Notes: generated from the letters alone by a model not told the origin. A DNA stretch of 64,000 nt from Nostoc sp. FACHB-110 (GCF_014697425.1 NZ_JACJRU010000003.1:310001-374000), one strand, 5' to 3'. Counted from the stretch's first letter, positions 18,728 through 29,704 are shown. Numbers and translations: made by a program.

Positions 18728-19462
18728 TCAAAATACACGTTGCCAGAAAGTGATAATTTCAGCCCAAGCGGAGGTAGCCGCAGCTGCGTCGTAGCGATAA
18801 CCATCATCGCGCATGAAAGTATGTTCCGCTTCGTATAAAAATACTTGATGAGTTACATTAGCATCTTCAATTGCTTTAATTAAGATATGGCGATCGCTTT
18901 CTGGGATGTGAGGATCAAGAGTACCGAGTATCAGCAGTAATTCGCCTTTAATTTCACTCACTCTATGAATAGTATCTGCTATGCCTTGACCAAGTTTGCC
19001 ACTGGGGATACCAGTCGGGTAACAGCAAACAGCAGCTTTGATTTCGTTTTGGAAGGCGGCGCGAAAAGATAAATGTCCGCCGATGCAAAAACCAAGAGTG
19101 CCGATTTTATCAGGGTTAACCGCCGCGTCGGTTTTGAGAAAATCAATTACAGCATGACAATCTGCATCATACTCTGCGATCGCTGTTCTGCGCGCATCAT
19201 CATTACCGCGCATTCTCCCCAAATCATCTGGCTCAATAACTGTACCAACAGTTTCAAGGCGGTGAAAAATTTCGGGTGCAGCGACAACATAACCAAATCC
19301 TGCTAGGTAGTTTACCAAACGAATCATCGGACTACCTAATTGATAAATATCGCTATAAAACAAAATACCTGGGTAAGTTCCAGCTGGTTTAGGAGAAGCG
19401 ACATAAACACGCATCAAGCTGTCATCTACTCTTAACTCGATATTGCGCTTTGTGATTTGCAC
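18728..19462 (-). CDS. Dienelactone hydrolase family protein
   Basis: A 244-residue alpha/beta hydrolase starting at a GTG. The nucleophile motif is GFCIGGH with Cys in place of Ser (about 124), the acid is in LGTLDPHIP (about 180) and the His in EAEHTFMRDDGYRYD (about 210). This Cys-Asp-His triad defines the DLH family, which hydrolyses dienelactones in aromatic breakdown. In cyanobacteria the physiological substrate is unknown. No other catabolic gene is nearby. Confidence 0.88.
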   Translation of the reverse strand: MQITKRNIELRVDDSLMRVYVASPKPAGTYPGILFYSDIYQLGSPMIRLVNYLAGFGYVVAAPEIFHRLETVGTVIEPDDLGRMRGNDDARRTAIAEYDADCHAVIDFLKTDAAVNPDKIGTLGFCIGGHLSFRAAFQNEIKAAVCCYPTGIPSGKLGQGIADTIHRVSEIKGELLLILGTLDPHIPESDRHILIKAIEDANVTHQVFLYEAEHTFMRDDGYRYDAAAATSAWAEIITFWQRVF

Positions 19463-19550
19463 TTGTTTGGCTCCCAGTCATAATTGTTTTCATTAGCTTT
19501 TACAGAATGAAGTGATGATATCGGGATAGTAGAGCGATGCCTCAATTCTA

Positions 19551-19715
19551 TTTACACATATCTTGCACGCCTGCGACTTCAGTCGCAGCTACACAGACAA
19601 AACCCGCCTGCGCGGGTTCCAAACCCTTGATATTGCGTTAGTCCGCGTAGGCGGACTTCGTTTGTATAGCCGCGAATTCCATTCGCTGGGGCTAGGTGCA
19701 AGATGTGAATTTAGG
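19551..19715. mobile_element. MITE-like element with internal palindromes
   Basis: Imperfect terminal inverted repeats (ACACATATCTTGCAC on the left, GTGCAAGATGTGAAT on the right) enclose four consecutive palindromes: CTGCGACTTCAGTCGCAG (19571-19588), AACCCGC/GCGGGTT (19601-19618), GTCCGC/GCGGAC (19641-19656) and GCGAAT/ATTCGC (19672-19686). The first palindrome core recurs at 59694-59707. No coding capacity. Confidence 0.75.
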
Positions 19716-21575
<1,860 letters not shown>

Positions 21576-21605
21576 TTTTGATGTAGTCATCAAGTCTTTT
21601 TAAGC

Positions 21606-21649
21606 AACCAGAACCTCGGTTTTATCAAAGCCGGGGTTCTGGTTTTTTT
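21606..21649 (+). terminator. Intrinsic terminator of nifH
   Basis: A 14-bp stem (AACCAGAACCTCGG with CCGGGGTTCTGGTT, one G-U pair), an 11-nt loop, then a run of seven T. It lies 30 nt after the nifH stop and is a textbook Rho-independent terminator, indicating a single-gene transcript. Confidence 0.9.
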
Positions 21650-21698
21650 CATTATTACTTTTTTTGCCATCAATTAAGTAAATTGTATGGTAAACGGA

Positions 21699-21819
21699 GC
21701 AATACAGTTAAGTTAAGGCAACAACTTAGACTGGTGTAGGTTGGGTGGAGGAACGGAACCCAACATTTACGCATACTTTGTTGGGTTACGCTACTATTCT
21801 CTTAACTGAACCGTATTGG
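21699..21819. mobile_element. MITE with ~19-bp imperfect inverted ends
   Basis: Left end GCAATACAGTTAAGTTAAG and right end CTTAACTGAACCGTATTGG are inverted complements with about three mismatches. Between them is a GTTGGGT ... ACCCAAC stem (21739-21763) and a second GTTGGGTTACG unit. The sequence type (gtaggttgggtggagg...) is a familiar dispersed cyanobacterial repeat. No coding capacity. Confidence 0.75.
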
Positions 21820-21839
21820 TACATGGGGTTTTAAAGCTC

Positions 21840-22043
21840 AATGTTGAAGTTCTGAAGGTGAATGTTGAACCTTTTTACTCAAAGTTTGGTGTTTTGAGGT
21901 TAAAAGTTGAGCCTTTTTACTCGAAGTTTGGTGTTTTGAGGTTAAATGTTGAACCTTTTTACTCAAACTTTGAGGTTCTGAGGGTGAATGTTGAGCCTTT
22001 TTACTCGAACGTTGAGGTTCTGAGGTTGAAAAGTGAGCCTTTG
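21840..22043. repeat. 42-bp tandem repeat built from 21-bp half-units
   Basis: About 4.5 copies of a 42-bp unit, recognisable by AATGTTGAACCTTTTTACTC at 21861, 21903, 21945, 21987 and (decayed) 22029. Each unit splits into two related 21-bp halves (…GTTGAaccTTTTTAC and …TTTGgtGTTtTGAGG). The plus-strand frame stays open and would encode 14-residue repeats (VNVEPFYSKFGVLR). Its only start codon is a TTG inside the upstream MITE, so I treat it as a repeat and not as a proven gene. Confidence 0.85.
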
Positions 22044-22192
22044 AGGTGGAAGTGTCAGGAAATTTTCTGCGTTAGGTGTTATAAAATAGGGGATTTTTTC
22101 ACGCAGAGGCGCAAAGGCGCAGAGAGGAATAGGAGAGTTTTTGATTTTTTTGACAATTGCTTTGCGAAAATTGCTGAGTCCGGCATGATGTA

Positions 22193-22330
22193 CTTAACAG
22201 TAATCAGTAAACAGTAAACAGTAATCAGCAATATATTTTAAAATCCTCACTTCTAAAAAGTGGTAGTTAACAAGAGTTAAATTCCCAACTAAAACCCTGA
22301 TAACTGATAACTGATAACTGATAACTGACC
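22193..22330. repeat. STRR heptads (CAGTAAT and TGATAAC types)
   Basis: ACAGTAA/TCAGTAA units near 22195-22227 and four tandem ACTGATA units at 22297-22329. The second run ends about 20 nt before the TPR-CHAT gene. Confidence 0.7.
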
Positions 22331-22346
22331 TATACAAGCTTGTGAG

Positions 22347-24911
22347 TTGACTGTGAAAAAGTTATTTAGCGAGATTAATGCTGCGGGTATATGTCTTGCA
22401 CCTTGGATGGTGGCTGGTGCGATCGCAACAGGTGTATTGTTAAGTATGCCAGTCACAGGAATAGCACAACAGCAAACTCCCGCATATTCACTAGAGGAGC
22501 AAGCTGCTTTAAAAGAAGCTTTAGAACTGAATCAGCAAGTAATAAAATTATATCAAGAAGGTAAATACACTATTGCTATTCCCTTAGCAGAACGTGCGTT
22601 GGCGATTAGAGAGAAAGTTCTGGAAAAAGAACATCCCGATATCTCCACTAGCTTGAATAATTTGGCAGTACTTTACACTTCACAGGGGAATTATCAACAA
22701 GCGGAACAATTGTATCAACGCTCCTTGGTTATTGATGAGAAGGTGTTGGGCAAAGAACATCTTTCGGTCGCCACTAGCTTAAATAATCTGGCACTACTGC
22801 ATAAAACACAGGGGCAATATGAACAAGCTGAACCCCTGTATCTCCGCGCTCTGGCTATTAGAGAGAAGATGCTGGGTAAAGAACATCACGATGTTGCCAC
22901 TATCTTGAGTAATTTGGCAGGGCTGTATGATTCACAGAGGAAATATAAACAAGCTGAATCGCTGTATCTTTGCGCTCTGGCTATTAGAGAGAAGATGCTG
23001 GGTAAAAAACATCCCGATGTCGCCTATAGCTTGAATAATTTGGCAGATATGTATTATTCACAGAGGCAATATGAACAAGCTGAACCCCTGTATATCCGTG
23101 CTCTGGCTATTTTAGAGGAGGTGCTGGGTCAGGAACATTCCCTTGTCGCCACTAGCTTGAATAATTTGGCTGGGCTGTATATTGCAAAGGGTGATATCAC
23201 TCGTGCTACCGATTTCTTACGCCGTGGGTTAGAAGTTCAAGCACAAAATCTGAATTTAATTTTTGCTGTCGGCTCCGAAAAAAGCAAACAGGATTACATT
23301 AGAACTTTTTCAGGCACCACTGATGCTACTATTTCTCTATCTCTACAAGAAGCTCGCAATAATCAAGCCGCAGCATCTCTAGCATTAACTACTGTACTCC
23401 GTCGCAAAAGTTTGGTGTTAGACGCTGTAGCTGACAGTATCCAAATCTTACGCAGTAAACTCGACAAAAACCCCGAAACTCAAAAATTATTCACTCAATG
23501 GCTGCAAGTACAACAGCAACTTTCAGCCTTAATCTACTCTCAGCCAGAAAAACAAGCTGCTAACCTGAAAACTCAACTAGAACAACTCGAAGCAGAAAGA
23601 GAAAAGTTAGAAGCAGCAATTAGTAGTCAAAGTGCTGAATTTCGTCAACAAACCCAATCAGTAGAGTTAGCAGCAATTCAAGCCAAGATACCCAAAGATG
23701 CAGCCTTAGTAGAAATTGTTCAATATGAACCATTCAACGCTAAAGCCAAAACAGATGCTCAAAAATTCGGTAAACCACATTATGCGGCGGCGGTGTTGCA
23801 TTCAAAGGGTGAACCGAAGTTACTTGATTTAGGTGAAGCGGCAGAAATTGATAAGTTAGCTATTGATTTTAGAGCAGCATTAGCCACAGGAAGAACATTT
23901 AAAAAGCTGGCGCGGACATTAGATGAAAAATTAATCGCACCCATCCGCCCTTTATTGGGTGATGCGCGTCATATTTTAATCTCTCCCGATGGGCAATTAA
24001 CATTAATTCCCTTTGAGGCTTTAAAAGATGAGCAAGATAAATTTTTAATTCAGCGTTATGCTTTTTCTTACCTCACCAGTGGGCGGGATTTATTACATTT
24101 TCAATCAAAGAATCACAATGCTTCTGCACCCGTAGTCCTGGCAGATATTGACTACAATAACCAAACCCAAACTGTAGCTTCTGCTAAAACAACTAGTTCG
24201 CGTGGTTTACAAAACCGCGGTTCTGGTGATTTAGCAAACTTAGAATTTGACTCATTACCTGCAACTAAAGAGGAAGCAGTAGCGATTAAAAAGATTTTAC
24301 CAAATGCCAAGTTACTGTTAGGTAAAGATGCAACAGAAACGGCTGTTAAACAATTACACAGTCCCAGCATTTTGCATTTGGCAACTCACGGTTTTTTTAT
24401 TACTGATGTGGAACAAAATCTCAACGCCTCACGAGATTTAGAATTAACACCAAATCAAGCGAAGATTATAGAAGTTGAAAACCCGTTGTTACGTTCTGGG
24501 TTGGCGTTGGCTGGTGCAAATAAACGCAATCAAGTTAAAAACGGTAGTGATGATGGTGTGTTGACGGCTTTGGAGGTGGCTGGTTTAGATTTGCGTTCTA
24601 ATCAATTAGTTGTGCTGTCGGCTTGTGACACTGGTAAGGGTGATGTGAAAGTTGGCGATGGGGTGTATGGTTTGCGTCGGGCTTTGGTAATTGCCGGTTC
24701 TCAAACTCAGGTGTTGAGTTTGTGGTTAGTAGATGATGCGGCGACTCAGGAATTGATGGTGAAATATTACCAAAATTTGCAAGCCGGAAAGGGGAGACAT
24801 GAGGCTTTGCGGGCTGCACAGTTGGAATTGCTTCAAAGTAAGGAATATGAACATCCGCAGTATTGGGCAGCGTTTGTCCCTTCTGGTAATTGGACTCCTT
24901 TGAATAAATAA
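22347..24911 (+). CDS. TPR-CHAT (caspase-like) protein with signal peptide
   Basis: About 850 residues. The start is a TTG at 22347 or a GTG at 22353. A hydrophobic leader (MVAGAIATGVLLSMPVTGIAQQ) suggests export or membrane anchoring. Residues ~60-310 hold five kinesin-light-chain-type TPRs of 42 residues (ALAIREKVLGKEHPDVA...LNNLA.LY..QG.Y.QAE.LY). A coiled coil occurs near 380-440 and a C-terminal CHAT domain at about 540-850. The CHAT catalytic His is in ILHLATHGFF and the Cys in VVLSACDTGKG, so a caspase-like protease is predicted. Substrates are unknown; related TPR-CHAT proteases act in bacterial defence or signalling, but no partner gene is adjacent. Confidence 0.9.
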   Translation: MTVKKLFSEINAAGICLAPWMVAGAIATGVLLSMPVTGIAQQQTPAYSLEEQAALKEALELNQQVIKLYQEGKYTIAIPLAERALAIREKVLEKEHPDISTSLNNLAVLYTSQGNYQQAEQLYQRSLVIDEKVLGKEHLSVATSLNNLALLHKTQGQYEQAEPLYLRALAIREKMLGKEHHDVATILSNLAGLYDSQRKYKQAESLYLCALAIREKMLGKKHPDVAYSLNNLADMYYSQRQYEQAEPLYIRALAILEEVLGQEHSLVATSLNNLAGLYIAKGDITRATDFLRRGLEVQAQNLNLIFAVGSEKSKQDYIRTFSGTTDATISLSLQEARNNQAAASLALTTVLRRKSLVLDAVADSIQILRSKLDKNPETQKLFTQWLQVQQQLSALIYSQPEKQAANLKTQLEQLEAEREKLEAAISSQSAEFRQQTQSVELAAIQAKIPKDAALVEIVQYEPFNAKAKTDAQKFGKPHYAAAVLHSKGEPKLLDLGEAAEIDKLAIDFRAALATGRTFKKLARTLDEKLIAPIRPLLGDARHILISPDGQLTLIPFEALKDEQDKFLIQRYAFSYLTSGRDLLHFQSKNHNASAPVVLADIDYNNQTQTVASAKTTSSRGLQNRGSGDLANLEFDSLPATKEEAVAIKKILPNAKLLLGKDATETAVKQLHSPSILHLATHGFFITDVEQNLNASRDLELTPNQAKIIEVENPLLRSGLALAGANKRNQVKNGSDDGVLTALEVAGLDLRSNQLVVLSACDTGKGDVKVGDGVYGLRRALVIAGSQTQVLSLWLVDDAATQELMVKYYQNLQAGKGRHEALRAAQLELLQSKEYEHPQYWAAFVPSGNWTPLNK

Positions 24912-24927
24912 GGGTGTAAGCTCTTGA

Positions 24928-25155
24928 TCAATTATTAATCCCAATCTTCTTTTTTTTGCTAATAACTGTAATAGGTTGAAGTTTCAAAGCAAGTTGCTCT
25001 GGCTTGATCTGTGAAACAGACTCTTTCAAGATGATTGTGAAGGGATATCTTTGAAAGACAGCCGCTTTACCTTGAGATAATAGTACTCTGGCATGACTAA
25101 TACGTACGGGAGATAGAGGCTGTTGATTGACATCAAGAATTAAAACTTTAGTCAT
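24928..25155 (-). pseudogene. Truncated iscB-like gene (RRXRR N-terminal domain only)
   Basis: From the ATG at 25155 the protein begins MTKVLILDVNQQPLSPVRIS and continues ARVLLSQGKAAVFQRYPFTIIL and LALKLQP, the N-terminal RRXRR/PLMP domain of IscB-type RNA-guided nucleases (full length roughly 400-500 residues). It then diverges into a lysine-rich tail and stops after 75 residues, 16 bp from the 3' end of the TPR-CHAT gene. The RuvC and HNH parts are missing, so it cannot cut DNA. The open frame extends upstream to 25281, but that part lacks family similarity and overlaps a predicted structured RNA. Confidence 0.8.
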
Positions 25156-25174
25156 AATTGAAGAAAGTATAAGG

Positions 25175-25362
25175 TCAGTCACTGAGCGATCGCAATTGCT
25201 GATCTTCTCAGCCTTAGAGGAAATTTTGCTATTTATAACCGACGATAAGAAAGATGAGAGGCTAGAGATTAACTCCAGCACTCTCTATAATTACCGCCCA
25301 TTTAGCTGTGATATCAGTGCTATTAAACAACGGTTTACCGACTGGCTTACCGTTGTTTGCTT
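25175..25362 (-). ncRNA. Possible omega RNA (HEARO-type) upstream of iscB remnant
   Basis: Directly upstream of the iscB ATG, three strong stem-loops follow each other: AAACAACGGT/ACCGTTGTTT (25325-25334 with 25349-25358, 10 bp); a 12-bp stem from GAGAG+GCTGGAG with CTCTAGC+CTCTC (25256-25285, one bulge, one G-U); and CTGAG+GATC with GATC+CTCAG (25182-25211). Position and density of structure match omega RNAs that guide IscB. I could not fit it to the HEARO covariance model by eye, so the identity is inferred. Confidence 0.5.
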
Positions 25363-25596
25363 TCCATGCAAAATCTAGCACATACAATTTCAGAAAGCAA
25401 GCAAGTTAGGATAGTTTTGCCGCGAATTAAAAATCTCTGTAATTTCTGGTAAAATCTACGATAAATCGATAAACATACAGTATTTTTATAGGAGACTGGG
25501 ATAAAATTTAGCAAAAATTGGCACTTTGAACTCAAAAAAAAGCCAAATACGCTCATCAGTTGGCAGTAAAACCTAACAATAAACAACACAGAAAAT

Positions 25597-26634
25597 ATGC
25601 GTTATAACCAATTAGGCGAGAGTGACCTAAAAGTTTCGGAAATTTGTCTTGGGACAATGACCTATGGACGACAAAATAGCATAGAAGAATCCCATCAACA
25701 ATTAGACTATGCTATTGCCAACGGTATTAATTTTATTGATGCTGCAGAAATGTATCCAGTACCACCAAGTAAAGAAACTTATGGCTTTACTGAAACCTAT
25801 ATCGGAGAATGGTTAAAAAATCAGCAGCGAGATCAAGTCATCGTCGCCACTAAAATTGCTGGCCCAGGGAGAGGCTTTAAATGGCTGCGTGGCGGAGCAG
25901 AAGCTATAGAACGCGATAATATTAAACAAGCTGTAGATGATAGTCTCAAAAGATTACAAACCGACTATATCGACCTGTACCAAATTCATTGGCCCGACCG
26001 CTATGTTCCGCGCTTTGGGCAAACAATTTTTGACCCTACCCAAGTCAAACCATCAGTTCCGATAGTTGAACAACTAGAAGCTTTTGCTGATATTATTCAA
26101 GCCGGAAAAATTCGTTATCTTGGTTTAAGTAATGAAACCCCTTGGGGAGTCACCCAATTTAGTAATGCAGCCAAACAGCTAGGATTACCTAAAGTAATTT
26201 CCATTCAAAATGCTTACAACTTAATTAATAGAGCATTTGATGGAGCTTTAGCTGAGGCAGTTTATTACGAAAATATTGGTTTATTGGCTTACAGTCCTTT
26301 AGCATTTGGCTTTTTAACGGGTAAATATCTCAACGGTAAGCCAGAGAATACGAGAATTACATTGTTTGAAAACTTTGGTCAACGCTACCTGAAACCAAAA
26401 GTTACCGAAGCAGTAGCAGCTTATGTAGAATTAGCCAAACGCCACAACATTAGCCCTGCACAGTTAGCGATAGCATTTGTGCGGAGTCGGTGGTTTGTGA
26501 CTAGTACAATTATTGGGGCTACAACTCTCGAACAACTACAAGAAAATATAGAAAGTGTGAATGTAGTTTTAGAGAAAGAAATTTTGGCAGAGATAGATGC
26601 AATTCACTTGCAAAATCCCAGCCCTGCGCCTTAG
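25597..26634 (+). CDS. Aldo/keto reductase (Tas-like)
   Basis: A 345-residue TIM-barrel oxidoreductase. The N-terminal signature is RYNQLGESDLKVSEICLGTMTYG. The catalytic Asp-Tyr are in FIDAAEMYP, the Lys in VIVATKIAG, and the His in YQIHWPDRY. The C-terminal NADPH-binding part is SRWFVTSTIIGATTLEQLQENIES. The insert YGFTETYIGEWL fits the Tas/YghZ-like branch of the family. It reduces aldehydes or ketones with NADPH; the substrate is unknown. It is divergent from the iscB remnant. Confidence 0.93.
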   Translation: MRYNQLGESDLKVSEICLGTMTYGRQNSIEESHQQLDYAIANGINFIDAAEMYPVPPSKETYGFTETYIGEWLKNQQRDQVIVATKIAGPGRGFKWLRGGAEAIERDNIKQAVDDSLKRLQTDYIDLYQIHWPDRYVPRFGQTIFDPTQVKPSVPIVEQLEAFADIIQAGKIRYLGLSNETPWGVTQFSNAAKQLGLPKVISIQNAYNLINRAFDGALAEAVYYENIGLLAYSPLAFGFLTGKYLNGKPENTRITLFENFGQRYLKPKVTEAVAAYVELAKRHNISPAQLAIAFVRSRWFVTSTIIGATTLEQLQENIESVNVVLEKEILAEIDAIHLQNPSPAP

Positions 26635-26694
26635 AAACAGTGGTTGTAAAGCAATTCTGCCCGGGAAATTTAATACAGCAGTTGATGTTTATTT

Positions 26695-27702
26695 TTATTC
26701 ATTAGCTGTTGCAGAATCTAGTTTACCGTTGCCATCTGTGGGCGATCGCATTTGAGCCACTAACCGTAGCGAATCACTGATACTGCGGGGTTTTGGTACT
26801 GCTTTTTTCCCAGATGGCCATCCTTCACGCTGATGGGAGCGATCTCCATCTGTTTCTTCTGTTTGGTCATGGAACAAAATTTGCTGAGTCGGGAAGGGCA
26901 AATCTATGCCATTTGCGACTAAAGTCTGCTTAATTTTTGACAGAACCTTGTCGCGCGAAGCCAGATCATCTGCACGCCGAGGCGGTTTAATCCACCAGCG
27001 AACGCGAATATTAACAGTGCTTTCAGCGAGTTCCATGACCAACACATCAGGCGCAGGGTCTTGTAATATTTCTGGAATGCTTTGGATTGCTTCTAGAATT
27101 AGTTGCTTTGCTTGGTCAATATCATCGCCGTAACCAATCCCCACATCGTACTGTAGCCGACGACTGTCAAAAGCCGTATTCACTGTTACAGAATTAGTAA
27201 ATAATTCCGAGTTAGGAATTACAATGCGACGACCATCGTAAGTTCTGAGTGTTGTCGCCCGTGTTTCGATATTTTCGACAGTTCCTTCAAAGTCTTTAAA
27301 AATTATTTGGTCATTGATGCGGAAAGGTTCAGTCAAGAGGATCAAAATTCCCGCCAAAAAGTTTTGTAAAATATCTCGAAACGCAAAACCAATTGCTACA
27401 CCACTAATTCCTAGTAGTTGTACTAAATCACCTGCACGAAAAGTAGGGATCACAATCGATAAAGCTATAAATAACCCTACCAAAAGTGTTGTGCCTTGAG
27501 CCAAACGTCCCAATACCAAACCTAAATTGCGGGCTTGATGGCGATCGCGTGTTAATCTTTTGACTAATTTTTTAATTGATCTAGCAACAAAAAAGAAAAT
27601 TGCAAAGACAATCAATGCCAGCACCATATTCGGCAGCAGGACAATAAATCCATTAATCATTCCCTGGATTTGGTTCCAGAGTGCAGATATATCAGCTTTC
27701 AT
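26695..27702 (-). CDS. MscS-family mechanosensitive ion channel
   Basis: 335 residues. The N-terminal third has three transmembrane helices (LIVFAIFFFVARSIKKLV; TTLLVGLFIALSIVIPTF; pore helix ending GVAIGFAFRDILQNFLAGILILLTEPF, the MscS TM3 signature). The beta domain includes FEGTVENIETRATTLRTYDGRRIVIPNSELF, followed by the alpha-beta C-terminal domain. A further ~60-residue polar tail is extra. It probably releases solutes on hypo-osmotic shock. It is transcribed away from the universal stress protein terminator. Confidence 0.95.
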   Translation of the reverse strand: MKADISALWNQIQGMINGFIVLLPNMVLALIVFAIFFFVARSIKKLVKRLTRDRHQARNLGLVLGRLAQGTTLLVGLFIALSIVIPTFRAGDLVQLLGISGVAIGFAFRDILQNFLAGILILLTEPFRINDQIIFKDFEGTVENIETRATTLRTYDGRRIVIPNSELFTNSVTVNTAFDSRRLQYDVGIGYGDDIDQAKQLILEAIQSIPEILQDPAPDVLVMELAESTVNIRVRWWIKPPRRADDLASRDKVLSKIKQTLVANGIDLPFPTQQILFHDQTEETDGDRSHQREGWPSGKKAVPKPRSISDSLRLVAQMRSPTDGNGKLDSATANE

Positions 27703-27805
27703 ACGACTTGCTTTTTAATCAGCATCGCTGATGATAAAAAATAGGCTGGTTATTTAATTCCATCCATAGTGAGTTTTTCTCCTCTATAAATAGGGTGAAA
27801 AAATA

Positions 27806-27829
27806 AAAACTCTGAAAACTCAGAGTTTT
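27806..27829 (-). terminator. Intrinsic terminator of the universal stress protein gene
   Basis: A 10-bp perfect stem AAAACTCTGA / TCAGAGTTTT with a 4-nt loop, followed on the minus strand by TATTTTTT, about 75 nt beyond the usp stop. Confidence 0.8.
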
Positions 27830-27904
27830 ATTTATGCTTTATGCTGATTTTGAGGAATTTAGAAGTTGCAACACTCAAAATTTCCTGTTCAGTGCTTAAC
27901 TCTA

Positions 27905-28312
27905 CTAAGGCACGATTAACACCGGGCAAGGGGAAAGATTAATTACCCGTGTTGTCACGCTATCAGTTGCACCCTCATCAGTTAAACCCAGCCCTCGACA
28001 ACCCATAATAATTAAATCTGCCCCAATTTCATCAGCGACATCACAAATAGTAAATGCAGGTTTTCCCTGTCGTTCCAAAACTTCAGACTGAATGCCTTGC
28101 TGAGAAAACAAGACTTGAGCATTTTCTAGCAGTTTAGCAACTACCTCTGGCGATACCATTGGATCGGTACTTGGTGCTTCTGCGTTAGGTTCCTCAACCA
28201 CAGATAGCAATACCAAGCGGCTACCGTACTTCTGCACGACGTTAACCACGACATCAGCAGCTTCGCGTGCTTCCCGACTTTGATCGATTGGAAATAATAC
28301 TGTCTTAAACAT
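27905..28312 (-). CDS. Universal stress protein (UspA family)
   Basis: 135 residues from the ATG at 28312 (MFKTVLFPIDQS); an in-frame extension to 28384 is not typical and lacks family sequence. The UspA fold is seen in FPIDQSREAREAADVV and, near the end, IIMGCRGLG with SVTTRVINLSPCPVLIV, which resembles the ATP-binding G-2x-G-9x-G-(S/T) loop. Small cytoplasmic proteins of this family respond to stress; the specific role is unknown. It is divergent from pgk with an 88-bp spacer. Confidence 0.9.
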   Translation of the reverse strand: MFKTVLFPIDQSREAREAADVVVNVVQKYGSRLVLLSVVEEPNAEAPSTDPMVSPEVVAKLLENAQVLFSQQGIQSEVLERQGKPAFTICDVADEIGADLIIMGCRGLGLTDEGATDSVTTRVINLSPCPVLIVP

Positions 28313-28400
28313 ATCTCTCCTCCGCACCCCAGACTCCGGTAAAATCTTGATGGTTATACTTTCAAAACGATAACAAAAAGGCAATCAGGAGGGTTTGGCT

Positions 28401-29603
28401 GTGTCCAAAAAAAGTTTAGCAAGTTTATCGGCGGCTGAGATTTCTGGTAAACGTGCCTTAGTGCGGGTTGACTTTAATGTGCCTGTTGATGATCAAGGTA
28501 ACATTACCGATGATACTCGTATCCGCGCTGCGCTGCCAACCATCCAAGATTTAACAAGCAAGGGTGCTAAGGTAATTCTGGTAAGCCATTTTGGTCGTCC
28601 CAAAGGCGTAGACGACAAACTGCGTTTAACACCAGTGGCCAAGCGTTTGTCTGAGTTATTGGGTCAAGAAGTTGTCAAGACGGATGACTCTATCGGTGAT
28701 GAAGTCGCTCAAGCAGTTGGCGCTTTGCAAAATGGGCAAGTGCTTTTACTAGAAAATGTCCGCTTTTACAAAGAAGAAGAGGGGAACGATCCAGAATTTG
28801 CCAAAAAATTAGCAGCAAACGCTGACTTTTATGTAAATGATGCGTTTGGTACTGCACACCGCGCCCATGCTTCTACTGAAGGGGTGACTCAATTCCTGAG
28901 TCCTTCTGTGGCTGGATATTTGGTGGAAAAGGAATTGCAATATCTACAAAATGCAATTGAAAATCCTCAACGTCCTTTGGCTGCAATTGTTGGTGGTTCC
29001 AAAGTATCTAGCAAAATCGGCGTTATCGAAACTCTACTCGAGAAGTGCGACAAACTGATCATTGGCGGTGGGATGATTTTCACCTTCTACAAAGCCCGTG
29101 GTTTGAATGTTGGTAAATCTTTGGTAGAAGAAGACAAGCTAGAATTAGCAAAATCTTTGGAAGCCAAGGCGAAAGAAAAAGGCGTTACCTTCTTGCTACC
29201 TACAGATATTGTCTCGGCTGATAAATTTGCGCCCGATGCCAATGCAACCACCGTCAGCATTGAGAATATCCCTGCTGATGGTATGGGCTTGGATATTGGC
29301 CCTGACTCTGTGAAAGTCTTCCAAGAAGCTTTGGCTGATTGTAAGACTGTAATTTGGAACGGGCCTATGGGCGTGTTTGAGTTTGATAAATTTGCTGTCG
29401 GTACAGAAGCGATCGCGCGTACTCTTGCAGATATTAGCAAAACAGGTACAACTACTATTATCGGTGGTGGTGACTCTGTTGCGGCTGTAGAAAAAGTCGG
29501 TTTGGCTGATCAAATGAGCCATATCTCCACTGGAGGCGGCGCAAGCTTAGAATTACTCGAAGGCAAAGTTCTGCCCGGTATTGCGGCTTTAGATGAAGCG
29601 TAA
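28401..29603 (+). CDS. pgk: Phosphoglycerate kinase
   Basis: 400 residues, normal for PGK. I choose the GTG at 28401 because AGGAGG (28387-28392) lies 8 nt upstream; an in-frame TTG two codons earlier would overlap that site. Motifs: [38 protein letters not shown], the hinge [19 protein letters not shown] and the nucleotide loop GGGDS. It interconverts 1,3-bisphosphoglycerate and 3-phosphoglycerate in glycolysis and the Calvin cycle. Heptad repeats follow the stop. Confidence 0.97.
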   Translation: MSKKSLASLSAAEISGKRALVRVDFNVPVDDQGNITDDTRIRAALPTIQDLTSKGAKVILVSHFGRPKGVDDKLRLTPVAKRLSELLGQEVVKTDDSIGDEVAQAVGALQNGQVLLLENVRFYKEEEGNDPEFAKKLAANADFYVNDAFGTAHRAHASTEGVTQFLSPSVAGYLVEKELQYLQNAIENPQRPLAAIVGGSKVSSKIGVIETLLEKCDKLIIGGGMIFTFYKARGLNVGKSLVEEDKLELAKSLEAKAKEKGVTFLLPTDIVSADKFAPDANATTVSIENIPADGMGLDIGPDSVKVFQEALADCKTVIWNGPMGVFEFDKFAVGTEAIARTLADISKTGTTTIIGGGDSVAAVEKVGLADQMSHISTGGGASLELLEGKVLPGIAALDEA

Positions 29604-29606
29604 TTA

Positions 29607-29668
29607 GAAGTATGAAGTGTGAAGTATGAAGTGTGAAATTTCATACTTTCATCTTCATACTTCATCTT
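29607..29668. repeat. STRR heptads, inverted arrangement
   Basis: Four TGAAGTA/TGAAGTG units followed by inverted TTCATACTTCAT-type units begin 3 nt after the pgk stop. The two halves can pair into a long hairpin. Confidence 0.85.
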
Positions 29669-29704
29669 GATAATACGCTAGTGTAAAAAGGCACAAGGCA
29701 CAAG

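Noticed and set aside
21840..22043. Tandem repeat as a CRISPR array
   Set aside because: Units are contiguous with no unique spacers and no cas genes nearby; the same holds for all heptad runs.
21816..22217. 133-codon open frame as a repeat-protein gene
   Set aside because: The only start is a TTG in a MITE, the repeats are DNA-level 42-bp units, and the tail reads through an ACGCAGAGG repeat; reported as a repeat instead.
24928..25281. Longer iscB-like frame beginning at 25281
   Set aside because: The first 42 codons show no RRXRR similarity and overlap the predicted hairpins; the ATG at 25155 starts the family sequence.
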